Source: DVEG01 sp964405435 (GTDB lineage: Bacteria > Cyanobacteriota > Cyanobacteriia > Cyanobacteriales > Oscillatoriaceae). From it: 64,000 nucleotides of DNA. Within the stretch, counting starts at the first letter, position 1. Each line of letters opens with the position of its first letter. Under the pieces are notes generated by a model. That model searched no databases and had not been told where the DNA came from. It saw only the letters and a program-made list of their open reading frames with translations. The DNA lies in assembly GCA_964405435.1 (NCBI GenBank), contig CAYOOD010000014.1, positions 1 to 64,000 of the forward strand, in the 5' to 3' direction. Shown here one piece after another: positions 53,614 through 63,272 of the stretch. The position numbers and the translations under genes were made by a program.

Positions 53614-54002
53614 AAAATATTTGCGAAACTCGGGGTCTTGTTCGATCTGTGGCAATCTTTCTCAACCGCTTTCGTTGCAGAGAACCCAGGGGGAGAAAGA
53701 AGAAATTTTTAGGTTGGGAGTAAAGCGAGTTCGTGCCAGAGCCGATCGCGAATCGTTTGCTTGATTGCTTCTCTATTTTGTTCAGATGGCGCTAGTCTTT
53801 TTTCCCGCAATGAGCTAGAACAGCCGGGGCAGCACGCCAAGAATAAAAACTCAAAGAATATTGTATCGTGCCGGGATTCCAAATTAGCACGGGTTCTTTT
53901 CAGTGCGGTCATGCAGGCTTTCTGCGGGTTTGTTTGGGTTCGATGGCGAGATTGAGGCACTCCGTCAAGAGCGCGTCTGGAAGGCAGCGCAATAGTGGGA
54001 GT
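53614..54002. other. intergenic, no gene accepted
   Basis: An 83-codon minus-strand frame (53709-53960) and a 64-codon plus-strand frame (53761-53955) overlap each other here; neither has a recognisable product. Confidence 0.35.
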
Positions 54003-54245
54003 TTATCGGACTTCTTTCTCGTCTTTGTCGCTATTTTCGTTTAAGTGCGCCGCGATCGCCTCCCGAATCCATTCTCCCACCCCGATTCCTCGATCCGCTG
54101 CCAAGCGACGGACTTTCTCATCCATACTCTGCGGCAACCGCACGGCGACCGGTTTTTTCGCCATCGGTTCTGAGTTCGTCGAGATAAATCCTCTTTTCCC
54201 GCGCTGCACGACTACCGCCAAAAATCCTTTATTTTCTGCTTTCAT
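54003..54245 (-). CDS. ribbon-helix-helix (CopG/Arc-like) protein
   Basis: 80 residues from ATG 54245 (AAAGGTGG upstream); an ATG at 54164 would give a 53-residue form. RHH core: AVRLPQSMDEKVRRLAADRG then VGEWIREAIAAHLNE, i.e. the strand-helix-helix of small DNA-binding dimers. The 27-residue N-terminal extension (FLAVVVQRGKRGFIS) is unusual. Could be a free-standing repressor or an antitoxin without an evident toxin; no toxin-like gene adjoins it. Divergent from the SWIM-like gene. Confidence 0.7.
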   Translation of the reverse strand: MKAENKGFLAVVVQRGKRGFISTNSEPMAKKPVAVRLPQSMDEKVRRLAADRGIGVGEWIREAIAAHLNENSDKDEKEVR

Positions 54246-54407
54246 TTTTCCACCTTTGCGTTATAAGCTTGGCTAATTAACTGCAATCTTTCCATAAGCT
54301 ATTTATATGATGCAGTTCTTGCTAAGCCGTTTACGCAAACATTATAATAGAAAATAAGAAATCCACCAGTAACCCGCCCGAGGATACCGGCCCAGTCAAT
54401 AAAGAAA

Positions 54408-54441
54408 GCCTCCCCTTGGCCTGTTACAGCCGGCGGGAGGC
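54408..54441. repeat. inverted repeat in the RHH/SWIM divergent region
   Basis: GCCTCCC (54408-54414) pairs with GGGAGGC (54435-54441), with inner GGC/GCC pairing. On the minus strand it is followed by TTTCTTTATT, so it could act as a terminator in that direction, or as a 5' leader hairpin for the gene at 54474. Confidence 0.45.
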
Positions 54442-54473
54442 CCAAAAAACAAAAATACTAGAGGTATTATATC

Positions 54474-55043
54474 ATGGCTCCATTCCAAATTAGCGCCGCC
54501 CTCCAATCCGAAATGTTTTCCAGCGCCACCACCTGGCAACTGCTGACAGCCAAAGCCAAGGTGGCGGGCAATCTAGAGCCCTGCCTCAACAACTTGACTG
54601 TCGCAGTATGGCCCAAGGTCGTTTACGTCCACCTGACCAAAAATATCCTGCGCCGCGACTGTCCCTGGGGAGTCTCGATATTTATTTCCTATAAAGAATA
54701 CCTGCAAAAGGCGATCGACCGGGCATTTGACAGGGCAAGGAATTGGGAAGTCGTCTCGGAAATCGCCGATACCTGCACGCTGCGATCGCCAAAACACCCG
54801 AACGCAGAAAGAGCGCTTCACCTCTACAGCAACCAGATCTCCTGCAATTGCCCGGGCTACCAGTGTTTGAACACCCGCATTTGGACGGAAACCCCTCACC
54901 TGCGGGCACTCGTTCGCTTCCACAAAGTTTTAGGCGGTCAAGTTCCCTGCCCCCACGCGGCAGCAGTCCTCAACTTTCTGGGCTACCAGAGCTTTGAAGA
55001 TTATTTTAAAGAACGGCGCGATCTGGAAGACCAGATGCTTTAG
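54474..55043 (+). CDS. hypothetical protein with SWIM-like zinc motif
   Basis: 189 residues. Central segment YKEYLQKAIDRAFDRARNW, then a zinc-binding pattern of SWIM type: CNC at about residue 123-125 and CPH near 160, separated by about 35 residues. SWIM domains bind DNA or protein; the N-terminal 90 residues are not recognised. No nuclease or helicase domain is fused to it, unlike many SWIM proteins. An inverted repeat lies 33 bp upstream. Convergent with secA. A stand-alone nucleic-acid-binding protein is the simplest inference. Confidence 0.7.
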   Translation: MAPFQISAALQSEMFSSATTWQLLTAKAKVAGNLEPCLNNLTVAVWPKVVYVHLTKNILRRDCPWGVSIFISYKEYLQKAIDRAFDRARNWEVVSEIADTCTLRSPKHPNAERALHLYSNQISCNCPGYQCLNTRIWTETPHLRALVRFHKVLGGQVPCPHAAAVLNFLGYQSFEDYFKERRDLEDQML

Positions 55044-55175
55044 GAAACCCCAGGGGGATTGGACAAAAGGGCAGTGGGGATTTTTCTTCGCCATGCCCCA
55101 TGACGGCAGTTGCTCAACTTGGGGAGACCCCAAGCAAGCACTGCCTCCCCCATGTCCCATGCCCCATACCCATTC

Positions 55176-57989
55176 CTACACCATTTCCGAGGAAGCCTGC
55201 ACCGGCTGCTGTACCTGCGGCTGGAATTGGAAGAGGGAGTATACCACATTCCGGCGAATGTCGGTCATCATGTCGAGGAACAATTCGTAACCCTCGCTCT
55301 TGTACTCGATCAGCGGGTCTTTTTGACCGTAACTGCGCAAGCCCACAGACTCGCGCAGGGCGTCCATCTGCTGCAGGTGTTCCCGCCAGAGGGTATCGAT
55401 TTGCTGCAGGATGAAGAACCGCTCGGCTTGCCGCATCAGCCCGGGTTGGATTTGGTCGATTTGGGCTTCCTTGAGGTCGTAAGCAATCCGCACCTGTTCG
55501 TACAAGAAGGTTTTGATTTCCTCGATGGACAAGTCATCCAGTTGGCTGGGTTCCAAGTCTGCCAGCAGGTAGACGAATTCTTTAACTTTGTTCACCATGC
55601 TGGTGAGGTCCCATTCTTCGGCAGGCAAGTCCGGGTTGACGTAAGCGTCTACGATGTCGTCCATCGTGCGTTCGGCGTATTCGATGACGCGCTCTTTCAA
55701 GTCTTGCCCTTCCAGAACGCGCCGCCGTTCGGCGTAGATGGCGCGGCGCTGGTTGTTCATCACTTCGTCGTACTCGAATACCTGCTTGCGGATGTCGTAG
55801 TAGTAGGTTTCGACTTTCTTTTGGGCTCCTTCCAGGGAACGGGTGAGCAAGCCGGATTCGATGGGCATGTCTTCTTCGACGCGGAAGGCGTTCATCAAGC
55901 CCTTGACGCGATCGCCGCCGAAAATGCGCAGCAAGTTATCTCCCAAACTGAGGAAGAACTTGGTCGAACCGGGGTCCCCCTGACGCGCCGATCGCCCGCG
56001 CAACTGGTTGTCAATCCGGCGGGATTCGTGGCGTTCGGTGCCGATGACGTGCAGCCCTCCCAATTGCACCACTTCGTCGTGTTCGCGGTTGGTGAACTGT
56101 TCGTACTGCTGGCGGATGGCATTGTAAGCTTCCCGCAGCTTTTGAATGGCGGCATCGGTGGTGGGAGCTTTTTCGCACGCCACGGCGATTTTATCGTCCG
56201 CTTCCAGTTCGGGCAGGGAGCGCTCTCCGTACTGCTGCACGGCGAAGTGGACGGCATCTTCGAGTTTTTTCTTGGTTTCCTGCGACAGTTCGGTGGGGAA
56301 AATCTGGGGAGAGACTTTCCAGGTTTTCACCTTCTTGTTGGGAGCGAACCCTTGAGCGGCGTTGCGCGATCGCGCCCCCGGCACCCGGGCGATGGCGATG
56401 GTATTTTCATCTTCTGGCTGCACCACCAAGGGCATTAAATATTCCCGCAGCTTCAGCCTTGCCATGTAGTCGGCGTTCCCGCCCAGAATGATGTCCGTGC
56501 CGCGCCCCGCCATGTTCGTGGCGATCGTCACCGCCCCTTTGCGTCCTGCTTGCGCGACGATTTCCGACTCCCGCTCCACGTTTTCCGGTTTGGCATTGAG
56601 CAGGTTGTGGGGGATACCCCGCTCGTGCAAGAGCATCGACAGGTGTTCTGAATTTTCCACGCTCGTCGTTCCCACCAGTACCGGACGTCCGATCCCGTGC
56701 ATTTCGGCGCACTCCTCCGCCACGGCGCGCCACTTCGCCTCTTCGGTTTTGTAGACGACATCCGCCAAATCCCGGCGCTTGTTCTGGCGGTTGGTGGGAA
56801 TCCGCGTCACTTCCAGGTTATATATCTTCTCGAATTCCGCCTCTTCCGTTTTCGCCGTGCCCGTCATCCCGGAGAGTTTCGGATAGAGCAAGAAAAAGTT
56901 TTGATAAGTAATTGTGGCGAGGGTTTGGGTTTCCGGTTGAATTTCTACCCGTTCTTTTGCCTCAATAGCCTGGTGCAAGCCGTCGCTCCACCGCCGCCCT
57001 TGCAGCACGCGCCCGGTAAATTCATCGACGATCACCACTTCATTGTCGAGGACGATGTAGTTTTTGTCCCGGATAAATAATTCTTTTGCCTTGATGGCAT
57101 TGAAAATATAGTGCGCCCAGGGATCGGCGGGGTCGTAAAGGTCTTTGACGCCGAGCAGTCTCTCGGCTTCGGCAAAGCCTTCGTCGCTCAGCAGCACGTT
57201 GCGTGCCTTTTCATCGACTTCGTAATGTTCTTGTTCTTGTTGCAGGGCGAGAGCGATTTCTGCCGCCCGCAGGTATTTCTCCGTCGGGCGTTCGATTTGC
57301 CCCGATATGATCAGGGGCGTGCGCGCTTCGTCGATCAAGATCGAGTCTACTTCGTCGATGATGGCGTAATTAAAAGGGCGCTGCACGACTTCTGACATGG
57401 AAGTCGCCATGTTGTCCCGCAGGTAGTCGAAGCCCAGCTCGCTGTTGGTGGCGTAAGTGATATCGCAATTGTAGTTTCTCTGGCGTTCGTCCGGGTTCAT
57501 TCCCTGCTGAATCAACCCGACGCTCAACCCCAAGAAGCGATGCACCTGTCCCATCCATTCCGCGTCCCGGCGAGCCAGGTAGTCGTTGACGGTGACGACG
57601 TGTACCCCTTTGCCGCTGAGGGCGTTCAGGTAGGAGGGCAGGGTGGCCACGAGGGTTTTGCCTTCACCGGTTTTCATTTCGGCGATTTGCCCTTTGTGGA
57701 GGATGATGCCGCCGAGGAGCTGGACATCGAAGTGGCGCATCCCCAAAACTCGCTGTGCTGCTTCCCGAACCACCGCAAAGGCTTCTGGTAGCAGCTCGTC
57801 TAACAGTTCGCTGACTGCATTCGGAGATTTGGCTTTGTCAAGTTTCTGTTTGAACTCCGCTGTCTTGGCTATCAAAGCCTCGTCGGAGAGCGCTTTGATG
57901 TCTTCCTCCAAGATATTGATTTCAGCGACAAGCGGCTGATATCTCTTTAGCTTGCGTGCGTTCGGATCGCCTAGCAAATTTTTCAGCAT
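55176..57989 (-). CDS. secA: preprotein translocase ATPase SecA
   Basis: 937 residues from ATG 57989 (MLKNLLGDPNARKLKRYQP), the conserved start; the open frame to 58109 is not SecA-like. Walker A AEMKTGEGKTLVATLP, DEAD-type IIDEVDSILIDEARTPLI, preprotein cross-linking domain, second motor domain with AGRKGAVTIATNMAGRGTDI, QLRGRSARQGDPGS, helical scaffold and wing domains. The C-terminal zinc motif of E. coli SecA is absent (ends PVQASSEMV), as usual in cyanobacteria. It drives export through SecYEG at cytoplasmic and thylakoid membranes. No terminator recognised. Confidence 0.97.
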   Translation of the reverse strand: MLKNLLGDPNARKLKRYQPLVAEINILEEDIKALSDEALIAKTAEFKQKLDKAKSPNAVSELLDELLPEAFAVVREAAQRVLGMRHFDVQLLGGIILHKGQIAEMKTGEGKTLVATLPSYLNALSGKGVHVVTVNDYLARRDAEWMGQVHRFLGLSVGLIQQGMNPDERQRNYNCDITYATNSELGFDYLRDNMATSMSEVVQRPFNYAIIDEVDSILIDEARTPLIISGQIERPTEKYLRAAEIALALQQEQEHYEVDEKARNVLLSDEGFAEAERLLGVKDLYDPADPWAHYIFNAIKAKELFIRDKNYIVLDNEVVIVDEFTGRVLQGRRWSDGLHQAIEAKERVEIQPETQTLATITYQNFFLLYPKLSGMTGTAKTEEAEFEKIYNLEVTRIPTNRQNKRRDLADVVYKTEEAKWRAVAEECAEMHGIGRPVLVGTTSVENSEHLSMLLHERGIPHNLLNAKPENVERESEIVAQAGRKGAVTIATNMAGRGTDIILGGNADYMARLKLREYLMPLVVQPEDENTIAIARVPGARSRNAAQGFAPNKKVKTWKVSPQIFPTELSQETKKKLEDAVHFAVQQYGERSLPELEADDKIAVACEKAPTTDAAIQKLREAYNAIRQQYEQFTNREHDEVVQLGGLHVIGTERHESRRIDNQLRGRSARQGDPGSTKFFLSLGDNLLRIFGGDRVKGLMNAFRVEEDMPIESGLLTRSLEGAQKKVETYYYDIRKQVFEYDEVMNNQRRAIYAERRRVLEGQDLKERVIEYAERTMDDIVDAYVNPDLPAEEWDLTSMVNKVKEFVYLLADLEPSQLDDLSIEEIKTFLYEQVRIAYDLKEAQIDQIQPGLMRQAERFFILQQIDTLWREHLQQMDALRESVGLRSYGQKDPLIEYKSEGYELFLDMMTDIRRNVVYSLFQFQPQVQQPVQASSEMV

Positions 57990-58144
57990 GGCAGGAGGGG
58001 GAGACTTGCGTAAGGATGAAGGATCTGAAATTGCGGGTGAAGCCGGAAGGGTGAGGGGTAAAAATACGGCGATCGCGGCGGCTGACACCTCCGTCGCTTT
58101 TCTTTTCACACTTCACACTTCACACATCACACTTCGATCTTATA

Positions 58145-58672
58145 TTAAGGAGAATTTTCCCATTCAGGAGTTAATTGCCGGAAATTGTACTCGGCGGCAC
58201 CAGGGTGACAGGTGACGCAACTGCTGGCATTGACTGGGGTGGGGAGTTTGACGCGGGGGTGAAGGGCTTTGAAGAAGCGGGATTGGGCCACTCTATAGGG
58301 GACTTCTTCTTCTTTGCTTTGCAGGCGGGAGAACGATCGCAGGTAATTCCAGACGATCAGGCGAGGCGGATCGACGAGCAGGGTGAGTTCGACTCCGTAA
58401 TGCTGGGGATCTTGCAGCAGTTGACGCCAGGTTTCTGTCGGCAGTACGGCTGGCGGCAGGGCAATGTGGCAGGTGGCGCAGTTTTCTAGGTAAAGTTCTT
58501 GCCCGAGTTTTTGGCTGCTCGTGACGGGATCTACGGTGCCGATCGCGGCAACTCGTTCGCCACTGGCTAATCCCCATCCAAGTGCCAAACTCCACAGCAG
58601 CAGCAGGAATACTATCAGGGGCGATCGCTGCCGTTTTTGCCTTTGAGTCTTTGTCTTGACGCGAGCTGACAT
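58145..58672 (-). CDS. dihaem cytochrome c-like exported protein
   Basis: 175 residues. Basic N-terminus, then a membrane signal (LIVFLLLLWSLALGWGLASG), followed by two haem-binding CxxCH motifs: CATCH in LYLENCATCHIALPP and CVTCH in NASSCVTCHPGAAEY. The region between (VELTLLVDPPRLIVWNYLRS) is conserved-looking and not a standard c6 fold. Fits the cyanobacterial dihaem cytochrome c family of unknown redox partner, in the periplasm or lumen. Starts 208 bp before the MoxR gene end on the same strand. Confidence 0.88.
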   Translation of the reverse strand: MSARVKTKTQRQKRQRSPLIVFLLLLWSLALGWGLASGERVAAIGTVDPVTSSQKLGQELYLENCATCHIALPPAVLPTETWRQLLQDPQHYGVELTLLVDPPRLIVWNYLRSFSRLQSKEEEVPYRVAQSRFFKALHPRVKLPTPVNASSCVTCHPGAAEYNFRQLTPEWENSP

Positions 58673-58879
58673 ACGCGAAATGGGTATGGGGGAATGGGGA
58701 ATGGGGAATGGGGAAGTGTGGAGTCTATTGTAGTGCGGGCGCTACGGTGTCAAACAATTCTGCCCTGCGTCAAGCGTTGGCCATATTGCTTACTTATAGC
58801 TTTCACTAAAATTACATAACTTCTGCATTCTCACTAAATCCACCTTACTAAAACCCGCCCCCCATGCCCCATGCCCCCT

Positions 58880-59788
58880 TTAAGGAATCTCCACCGATCG
58901 CAGCAGTCGCTGTAAAATCGCCTTGGTTTGGCGTCCGCCGGCGGCTATCATCCGGTGGGAAAGGACGTGGGGCACTAGAAACTTGATGTCGTCGGGAATG
59001 GCATAATCCCGCCCCTCTAGAAATGCCAGGGCTTGCGTGGCTCTCTGCAAGGCAACGGCACCGCGAGGGCTGATACCGAGGGTGATCTCCTCGTCTTCCC
59101 GCGTCGCCCGCACTAAATTGACCATGTACTGTTGCAGCGAGGGGTCTACTTTCACTTTGCCACACAGACGCCGCAGCTCCTGTACTTCTTCCGGCGCGAT
59201 GCAGGGCTGCAATTCCTCAACGGCTATGGCATCCTGGCTTTTTTGCAGCATCTCGAGTTCTTCGGTTTCTGTGGGGTATCCCACGGAGAACGAGAGGGTG
59301 AAGCGATCCATCTGCGCTTCTGGCAGGGGAAAGGTGCCTTGATACTCGATCGGGTTCTGGGTGGCGATGACGAAAAAGGGTTTGGGTACGGGGCGGGAGA
59401 CGCCATCGACGGTAACTTGGCGCTCTTCCATGACTTCTAAGAGGGCGGACTGGGTGCGGGGGGTGGCGCGGTTGATTTCGTCTGCGAGCAGGATATTGGC
59501 AAATACCGGCCCGGGGAGAAATTCAAATTCGCCGCTACGCGGATTCCAGATGTTGGTGCCGGTGATGTCGGTGGGCAGCAAGTCGGGGGTGCATTGAATG
59601 CGCTGAAATTTGCCGGAGATGGAGCGCGCCAGGGATTTGGCTAGGAGGGTTTTGCCGACGCCGGGGACGTCTTCGAGCAGGGCATGGCCACCGGAAAGCA
59701 AAGCCACCAGCACGAGACGGATGGCATCGGATTTGCCGACGATCGTGCGCCCTAGGTTTTGAATCAGCTCCTCTACTCTTTCCCGCAT
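58880..59788 (-). CDS. MoxR family AAA ATPase
   Basis: 302 residues from ATG 59788 (MRERVEELIQNLG); a TTG at 59806 would add 6. Walker A HALLEDVPGVGKTLLAKSLA, Walker B NILLADEINRA, sensor 1 FFVIATQNPIEYQGTFPLPEA with the MoxR-type loop, and the C-terminal lid (LGISPRGAVALQRATQALAF). MoxR ATPases act as chaperones that mature metalloenzymes or membrane complexes, usually beside DUF58 and von Willebrand factor A genes; none is in this window. Lies downstream of ribF on the same strand. Confidence 0.93.
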   Translation of the reverse strand: MRERVEELIQNLGRTIVGKSDAIRLVLVALLSGGHALLEDVPGVGKTLLAKSLARSISGKFQRIQCTPDLLPTDITGTNIWNPRSGEFEFLPGPVFANILLADEINRATPRTQSALLEVMEERQVTVDGVSRPVPKPFFVIATQNPIEYQGTFPLPEAQMDRFTLSFSVGYPTETEELEMLQKSQDAIAVEELQPCIAPEEVQELRRLCGKVKVDPSLQQYMVNLVRATREDEEITLGISPRGAVALQRATQALAFLEGRDYAIPDDIKFLVPHVLSHRMIAAGGRQTKAILQRLLRSVEIP

Positions 59789-59884
59789 AGTTGATAGATG
59801 CTTCAATAGGATTCTTTAGTTATAGTTCCCCGGCGATCGCGCTGCATTCTTAACAGCAGAGCCCCCCAACCCGATTAAAACATT

Positions 59885-59960
59885 TCTCCCGCTCTCGCGC
59901 TCTCTGACTCTCCCACTCTCCCACTCTCCCACTCTCCCACTCTCCCATTCAGCCTCGGCA
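59885..59960. repeat. CTCTCCCA octamer array between ribF and moxR
   Basis: At least five CTCTCCCN units, then two AGCCTCGGCACTC units ending next to the ribF stop codon. The same unit types occur at 6964-7105. Confidence 0.75.
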
Positions 59961-59961
59961 C

Positions 59962-61074
59962 TCAGCCTCGGCACTCTTCTAAAATCGCTCTGGCTGTCAG
60001 ACAGTCGGCGGCGATTTGCGCTTTGAGGGCATCTAAGGAAGGAAATTTTTGTTCGGGGCGCAAAAATTCTTCCAGGCAAACGGTTAATTTCTGTCCGTAC
60101 AAATCTCCCGACCAGTCTAAGAGGTGGACTTCGACGGTGGGGTGCGTGCCGGCAACGGTGGGACGGCAGCCGACGTTCATCACGCCTGCTACAGGGCGGC
60201 GATCGCCATCTTGTGGGTTCAACCACACCCGTACCGCATAGACGCCGTACCCGGGCAAAAATTTTTCTTCTGGCAGTTGCAGGTTGGCGGTGGGAAATCC
60301 CAGGGTTCTGCCGAGCTGCTGCCCGACATCGACGGTGCCGCTGAGGCTCCAACTCCTGCCGAGGAGGCGATTGGCTTTTTTGACGTCGCCTCCTTGTAGG
60401 GCGGCGCGGATAGCGGAACTGCTGATGCGCTCTCCCTGACAGCTTTCTAGGGGCACGACGGTGACGCTAACGCCGTATTTAGCCGCGATCGCCCTCAAGT
60501 CGTCTGCACTCCCCGATCGCTGTATTCCGAAGCGAAAGTTGGCTCCTACGCTGACGTGAACGGCTTTTAAGTGTCCCACCAGAATCTGTTCGACAAACTC
60601 GTGCGGGCTCAATTGCGCGATTTTCTCGTCAAATGGCAGCAATACGAGCTGTTCGACGCCCATTGCTTCCAACAGCTCGACTTTTTCCGCGATCGCCGTC
60701 AGTTTGGGTTTGGGCTGGCGGGTAAAAAATTCTTGGGGATGAGGGTGAAACGTCACGACTGTTGGCACCGCTTCGGGTTTGTCGGGCGCTTTTTGGCTCA
60801 AAGCTCCCCTCGCGATCGCTTCCGTCAACCAGTCGCCCGCTTCTTGCACCCAGTTGCCCTCTCCCTCCCCAAACACCGGGACTTTTGTCGCCTCTGGCGG
60901 TTGCGAATTCTCTCCCACTGCTGCGGCAGCGCCTGCCGGGAGTGCCGCCTGCATTCCTTGGCCTTTTAAGATAGGCTGAATCACCTGCCGGTGCCCGCGA
61001 TGTACGCCGTCAAAATTTCCCAGGGCAATGGCAGTTGGTTCGATCGCTGTTTTTAGAGAAGATGTTACCCACAC
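59962..61074 (-). CDS. ribF: bifunctional riboflavin kinase / FAD synthetase
   Basis: 370 residues, GTG start at 61074 (longer than the usual 305-330). N-terminal FMN adenylyltransferase: ALGNFDGVHRGHRQVI, VVTFHPHPQEFF, LVLPFDEKIAQLSPHEFVEQIL, VGANFRFG. C-terminal flavokinase: SSSAIRAAL, GTVDVGQQLGRTLGFPTANL, VYAVRVWL, VMNVGCRPTV and VEVHLLDW. The extra length is a 55-residue insertion after GHRQVIQPIL (about 38-92), rich in Ala, Pro and Gly, where other RibF proteins have a short loop. Makes FMN then FAD. ribD lies 2.2 kb away on the other strand. Confidence 0.94.
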   Translation of the reverse strand: MWVTSSLKTAIEPTAIALGNFDGVHRGHRQVIQPILKGQGMQAALPAGAAAAVGENSQPPEATKVPVFGEGEGNWVQEAGDWLTEAIARGALSQKAPDKPEAVPTVVTFHPHPQEFFTRQPKPKLTAIAEKVELLEAMGVEQLVLLPFDEKIAQLSPHEFVEQILVGHLKAVHVSVGANFRFGIQRSGSADDLRAIAAKYGVSVTVVPLESCQGERISSSAIRAALQGGDVKKANRLLGRSWSLSGTVDVGQQLGRTLGFPTANLQLPEEKFLPGYGVYAVRVWLNPQDGDRRPVAGVMNVGCRPTVAGTHPTVEVHLLDWSGDLYGQKLTVCLEEFLRPEQKFPSLDALKAQIAADCLTARAILEECRG

Positions 61075-61203
61075 GCTTTACAGTTTGACACATAAGGGGA
61101 TATTACCCAGCTACGCAGGCGCGCTCGGCTTTGGGATTTGCGATCGCGGACTTTGGGGAAGTCCCCTTTTCGCTCATCTCAAATGTAAAATCTAAATCGT
61201 CAT

Positions 61204-62109
61204 CTACGCTGACACTTTGGCGTCGCGGACGGCTTCGCCTTCAATGCCGGTGCCGTTGGGCGGCACTAGCTGGATGGTCAGCCCTTCCCGGGCCATCAGG
61301 CTGTTGGGGAAGGCATCGGCTACTTGTTCGCCGACGCGATCGAGAAAGTCGTCGTTGTGCAAGGGATCGTGGTGGAAGATGACCAGTTTTTTGACGTGGG
61401 CGGCTTTGGCTACTTTCACCGCTTCCTGCCAGGTGGAATGTCCCCACCCGACTTTGCTGGACTTTTCCGAGTAATATTCCTCGTTGGTATAGGTGGCGTC
61501 GTAAATCATCACGTCGGCATTGCGAGCCAGCCACAGGACGTTTTCGTCCAAGCGATCGGGCAAGTGCTCGGTATCGGTGACGTAAGCCGCAGCGTAGCCT
61601 TGCCAGTTGACGCGGTAGCCGACGGCTTCGCCCGGATGGTTGAGGAGGGCATTCTCCACTGTTACGTCCCCGATTTGGACTGACTGCCCGATGGCGATGT
61701 CGTTGAACTCTAGCTGCGCGCCCATGATCTGCAATGGCACCGGGAAGTTGGGGTGCAGCATTTGGTCGTTGAGGCGCTGCTCGATGGTGGCTCCGTTGGG
61801 GGCGATCGCTCCGTAGACGTGAAAGCGGTTGCCTTTGATGAAGGCGGGCACGAAGAAGGGAAAACCCTGAATGTGATCCCAGTGGGAGTGCGTGAAAAAG
61901 AGATGGGCTTCTACGGGCATTTGCGACAGCAAGGAAAGTCCCAAAACTCGCAAGCCGGTGCCTCCGTCGAATATGAGGCGACTGCCACCCACTCGCATTT
62001 CGACGCAGGGTGTATTGCCCCCGTAGCGGACTGTTTCCGATCCCGGACAGGCGATGCTACCTCGAACGCCCCAAAAGTGAACTGTAAATTGGTTTTTCGT
62101 ACTAGACAT
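61204..62109 (-). CDS. metallo-beta-lactamase-fold hydrolase
   Basis: 301 residues. Zinc ligands HSHWDH in FFTHSHWDHIQGFPFF, further ligands in NHPGEAVGYRV and YVTDTEHLP, and the late His in FHHDPLHNDD. Starts FWGVRGSIACPGSETVRYGG, the signature of the subgroup close to PhnP and RNase Z-like phosphodiesterases, which cut cyclic phosphodiesters. Substrate not determined by sequence. In cyanobacteria such proteins are often predicted as signalling-type hydrolases. Cytosolic, single gene. Confidence 0.88.
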   Translation of the reverse strand: MSSTKNQFTVHFWGVRGSIACPGSETVRYGGNTPCVEMRVGGSRLIFDGGTGLRVLGLSLLSQMPVEAHLFFTHSHWDHIQGFPFFVPAFIKGNRFHVYGAIAPNGATIEQRLNDQMLHPNFPVPLQIMGAQLEFNDIAIGQSVQIGDVTVENALLNHPGEAVGYRVNWQGYAAAYVTDTEHLPDRLDENVLWLARNADVMIYDATYTNEEYYSEKSSKVGWGHSTWQEAVKVAKAAHVKKLVIFHHDPLHNDDFLDRVGEQVADAFPNSLMAREGLTIQLVPPNGTGIEGEAVRDAKVSA

Positions 62110-63272
62110 GGGTGTTTCTCGCAGGGTTCTTCAGGCGGTCTAAGGGTAAGGGGTTAATCAAGGCGTTGGTCTCTATCATTAAATTTAATCTGGATGTCGG
62201 GATTTCTGTGCTACTCGGCTTTCACATTTTGCGCGATCGCCCCGCAGGCGGCAAGGTGCCTGTCCGCTGTCGATCCCTCAGAAAGAAGTTGGGGCGCTGC
62301 CTGCAGTTAGTTTGGCAGAACGCCAGCAATCTTTACCCGTCCCGCTCCCGATCGCAACCGCTGTCCAGCAATCACAAGGCAGGGGGGAAGGGGCGAGGGG
62401 GTTCAGGGGCTTGAGGGTGAGAGGGGGGAGCCGCAGAAGAAAATCCGGAACTTCTCTGTTTTATTTCCGCCTCGTCAGGCGCTCCGAATGCTCTACAGAG
62501 ATTTTAACCCCTGCCAGGAGATCGCCAAAGATTTTAACTCTCCAGGATAGCAGGCAAATCTCCTGCTTTCTGCTTTGTTGTTTGTGGCTCTCGGTTTTTG
62601 CTGCCAAATTCTTCGACGCTTTCTGCTTTTTCACTTTTTTCTCTATTCCCCTCTATTCTATTGTTGGCAAGCGCCACAATTTCTAACTGTTCTGCCCTTT
62701 CTCCTCTTCTTTTGTTTTATTCCTGCCAAATTTCTCCCGCTTTCTCTTCTTTTTTCTCTGGCAGTCTTTTCTCCGATCGCCTTTTTTCTGTTATTTTCCA
62801 AGACGCGGAGCCAGCCAGCGGAGCAACCCGACGGGTTCTGGACGGTCGGGCGATTCCCTTGCGCTGACGCTCGTGCTTCACGCGCCAGCACGGTTGTTTT
62901 GAAGCTGAGACTGACCCGACTTATTATAAAGTTTTTATAAAAAAATAGACAGTTTGATTAAGTTATGATAAAGGTTCAAAAAGAAAGATAATAATAGAAG
63001 GCTAATTTTACAAACAGCATCGGCATTCCCTATCTTTTTGCCAAGGCAATCCGGCGGTGCAAGTGGGGCGCTTTTATCCTTCTATTCTGCCGTTTTCGTC
63101 AAAGTTAAGACAAGCGATCGCCCATCTTCGCAGAACTCCCCAACCGCTTCAGTCAGTTGAACCCGATTGACGCTCCCCTTCCCCCCCTCTCCCACTCCCC
63201 CACTCCCCCCCTCCTGTTGCGCGACAGTGCCTTTCCGATAAACTCAGGGATGGACAGGCAGCCGTAATAATT
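62110..63272. other. long intergenic region without a gene
   Basis: 1163 bp. Pyrimidine-rich on the plus strand from 62560 to 62800, giving open but low-complexity frames. AT-rich at 62920-63010, a possible promoter. CTCCC-type simple repeats at 63175-63212. No RNA gene recognised. Confidence 0.45.

Noticed and set aside
55110..56438. 442-codon open frame on the plus strand opposite secA
   Set aside because: It is the antisense shadow of a strongly conserved gene; composition and lack of any family match fit codon bias, not coding.
62575..62940. 121-codon hydrophobic frame
   Set aside because: Reads a pyrimidine-rich low-complexity stretch; apparent hydrophobicity comes from T-rich codons.
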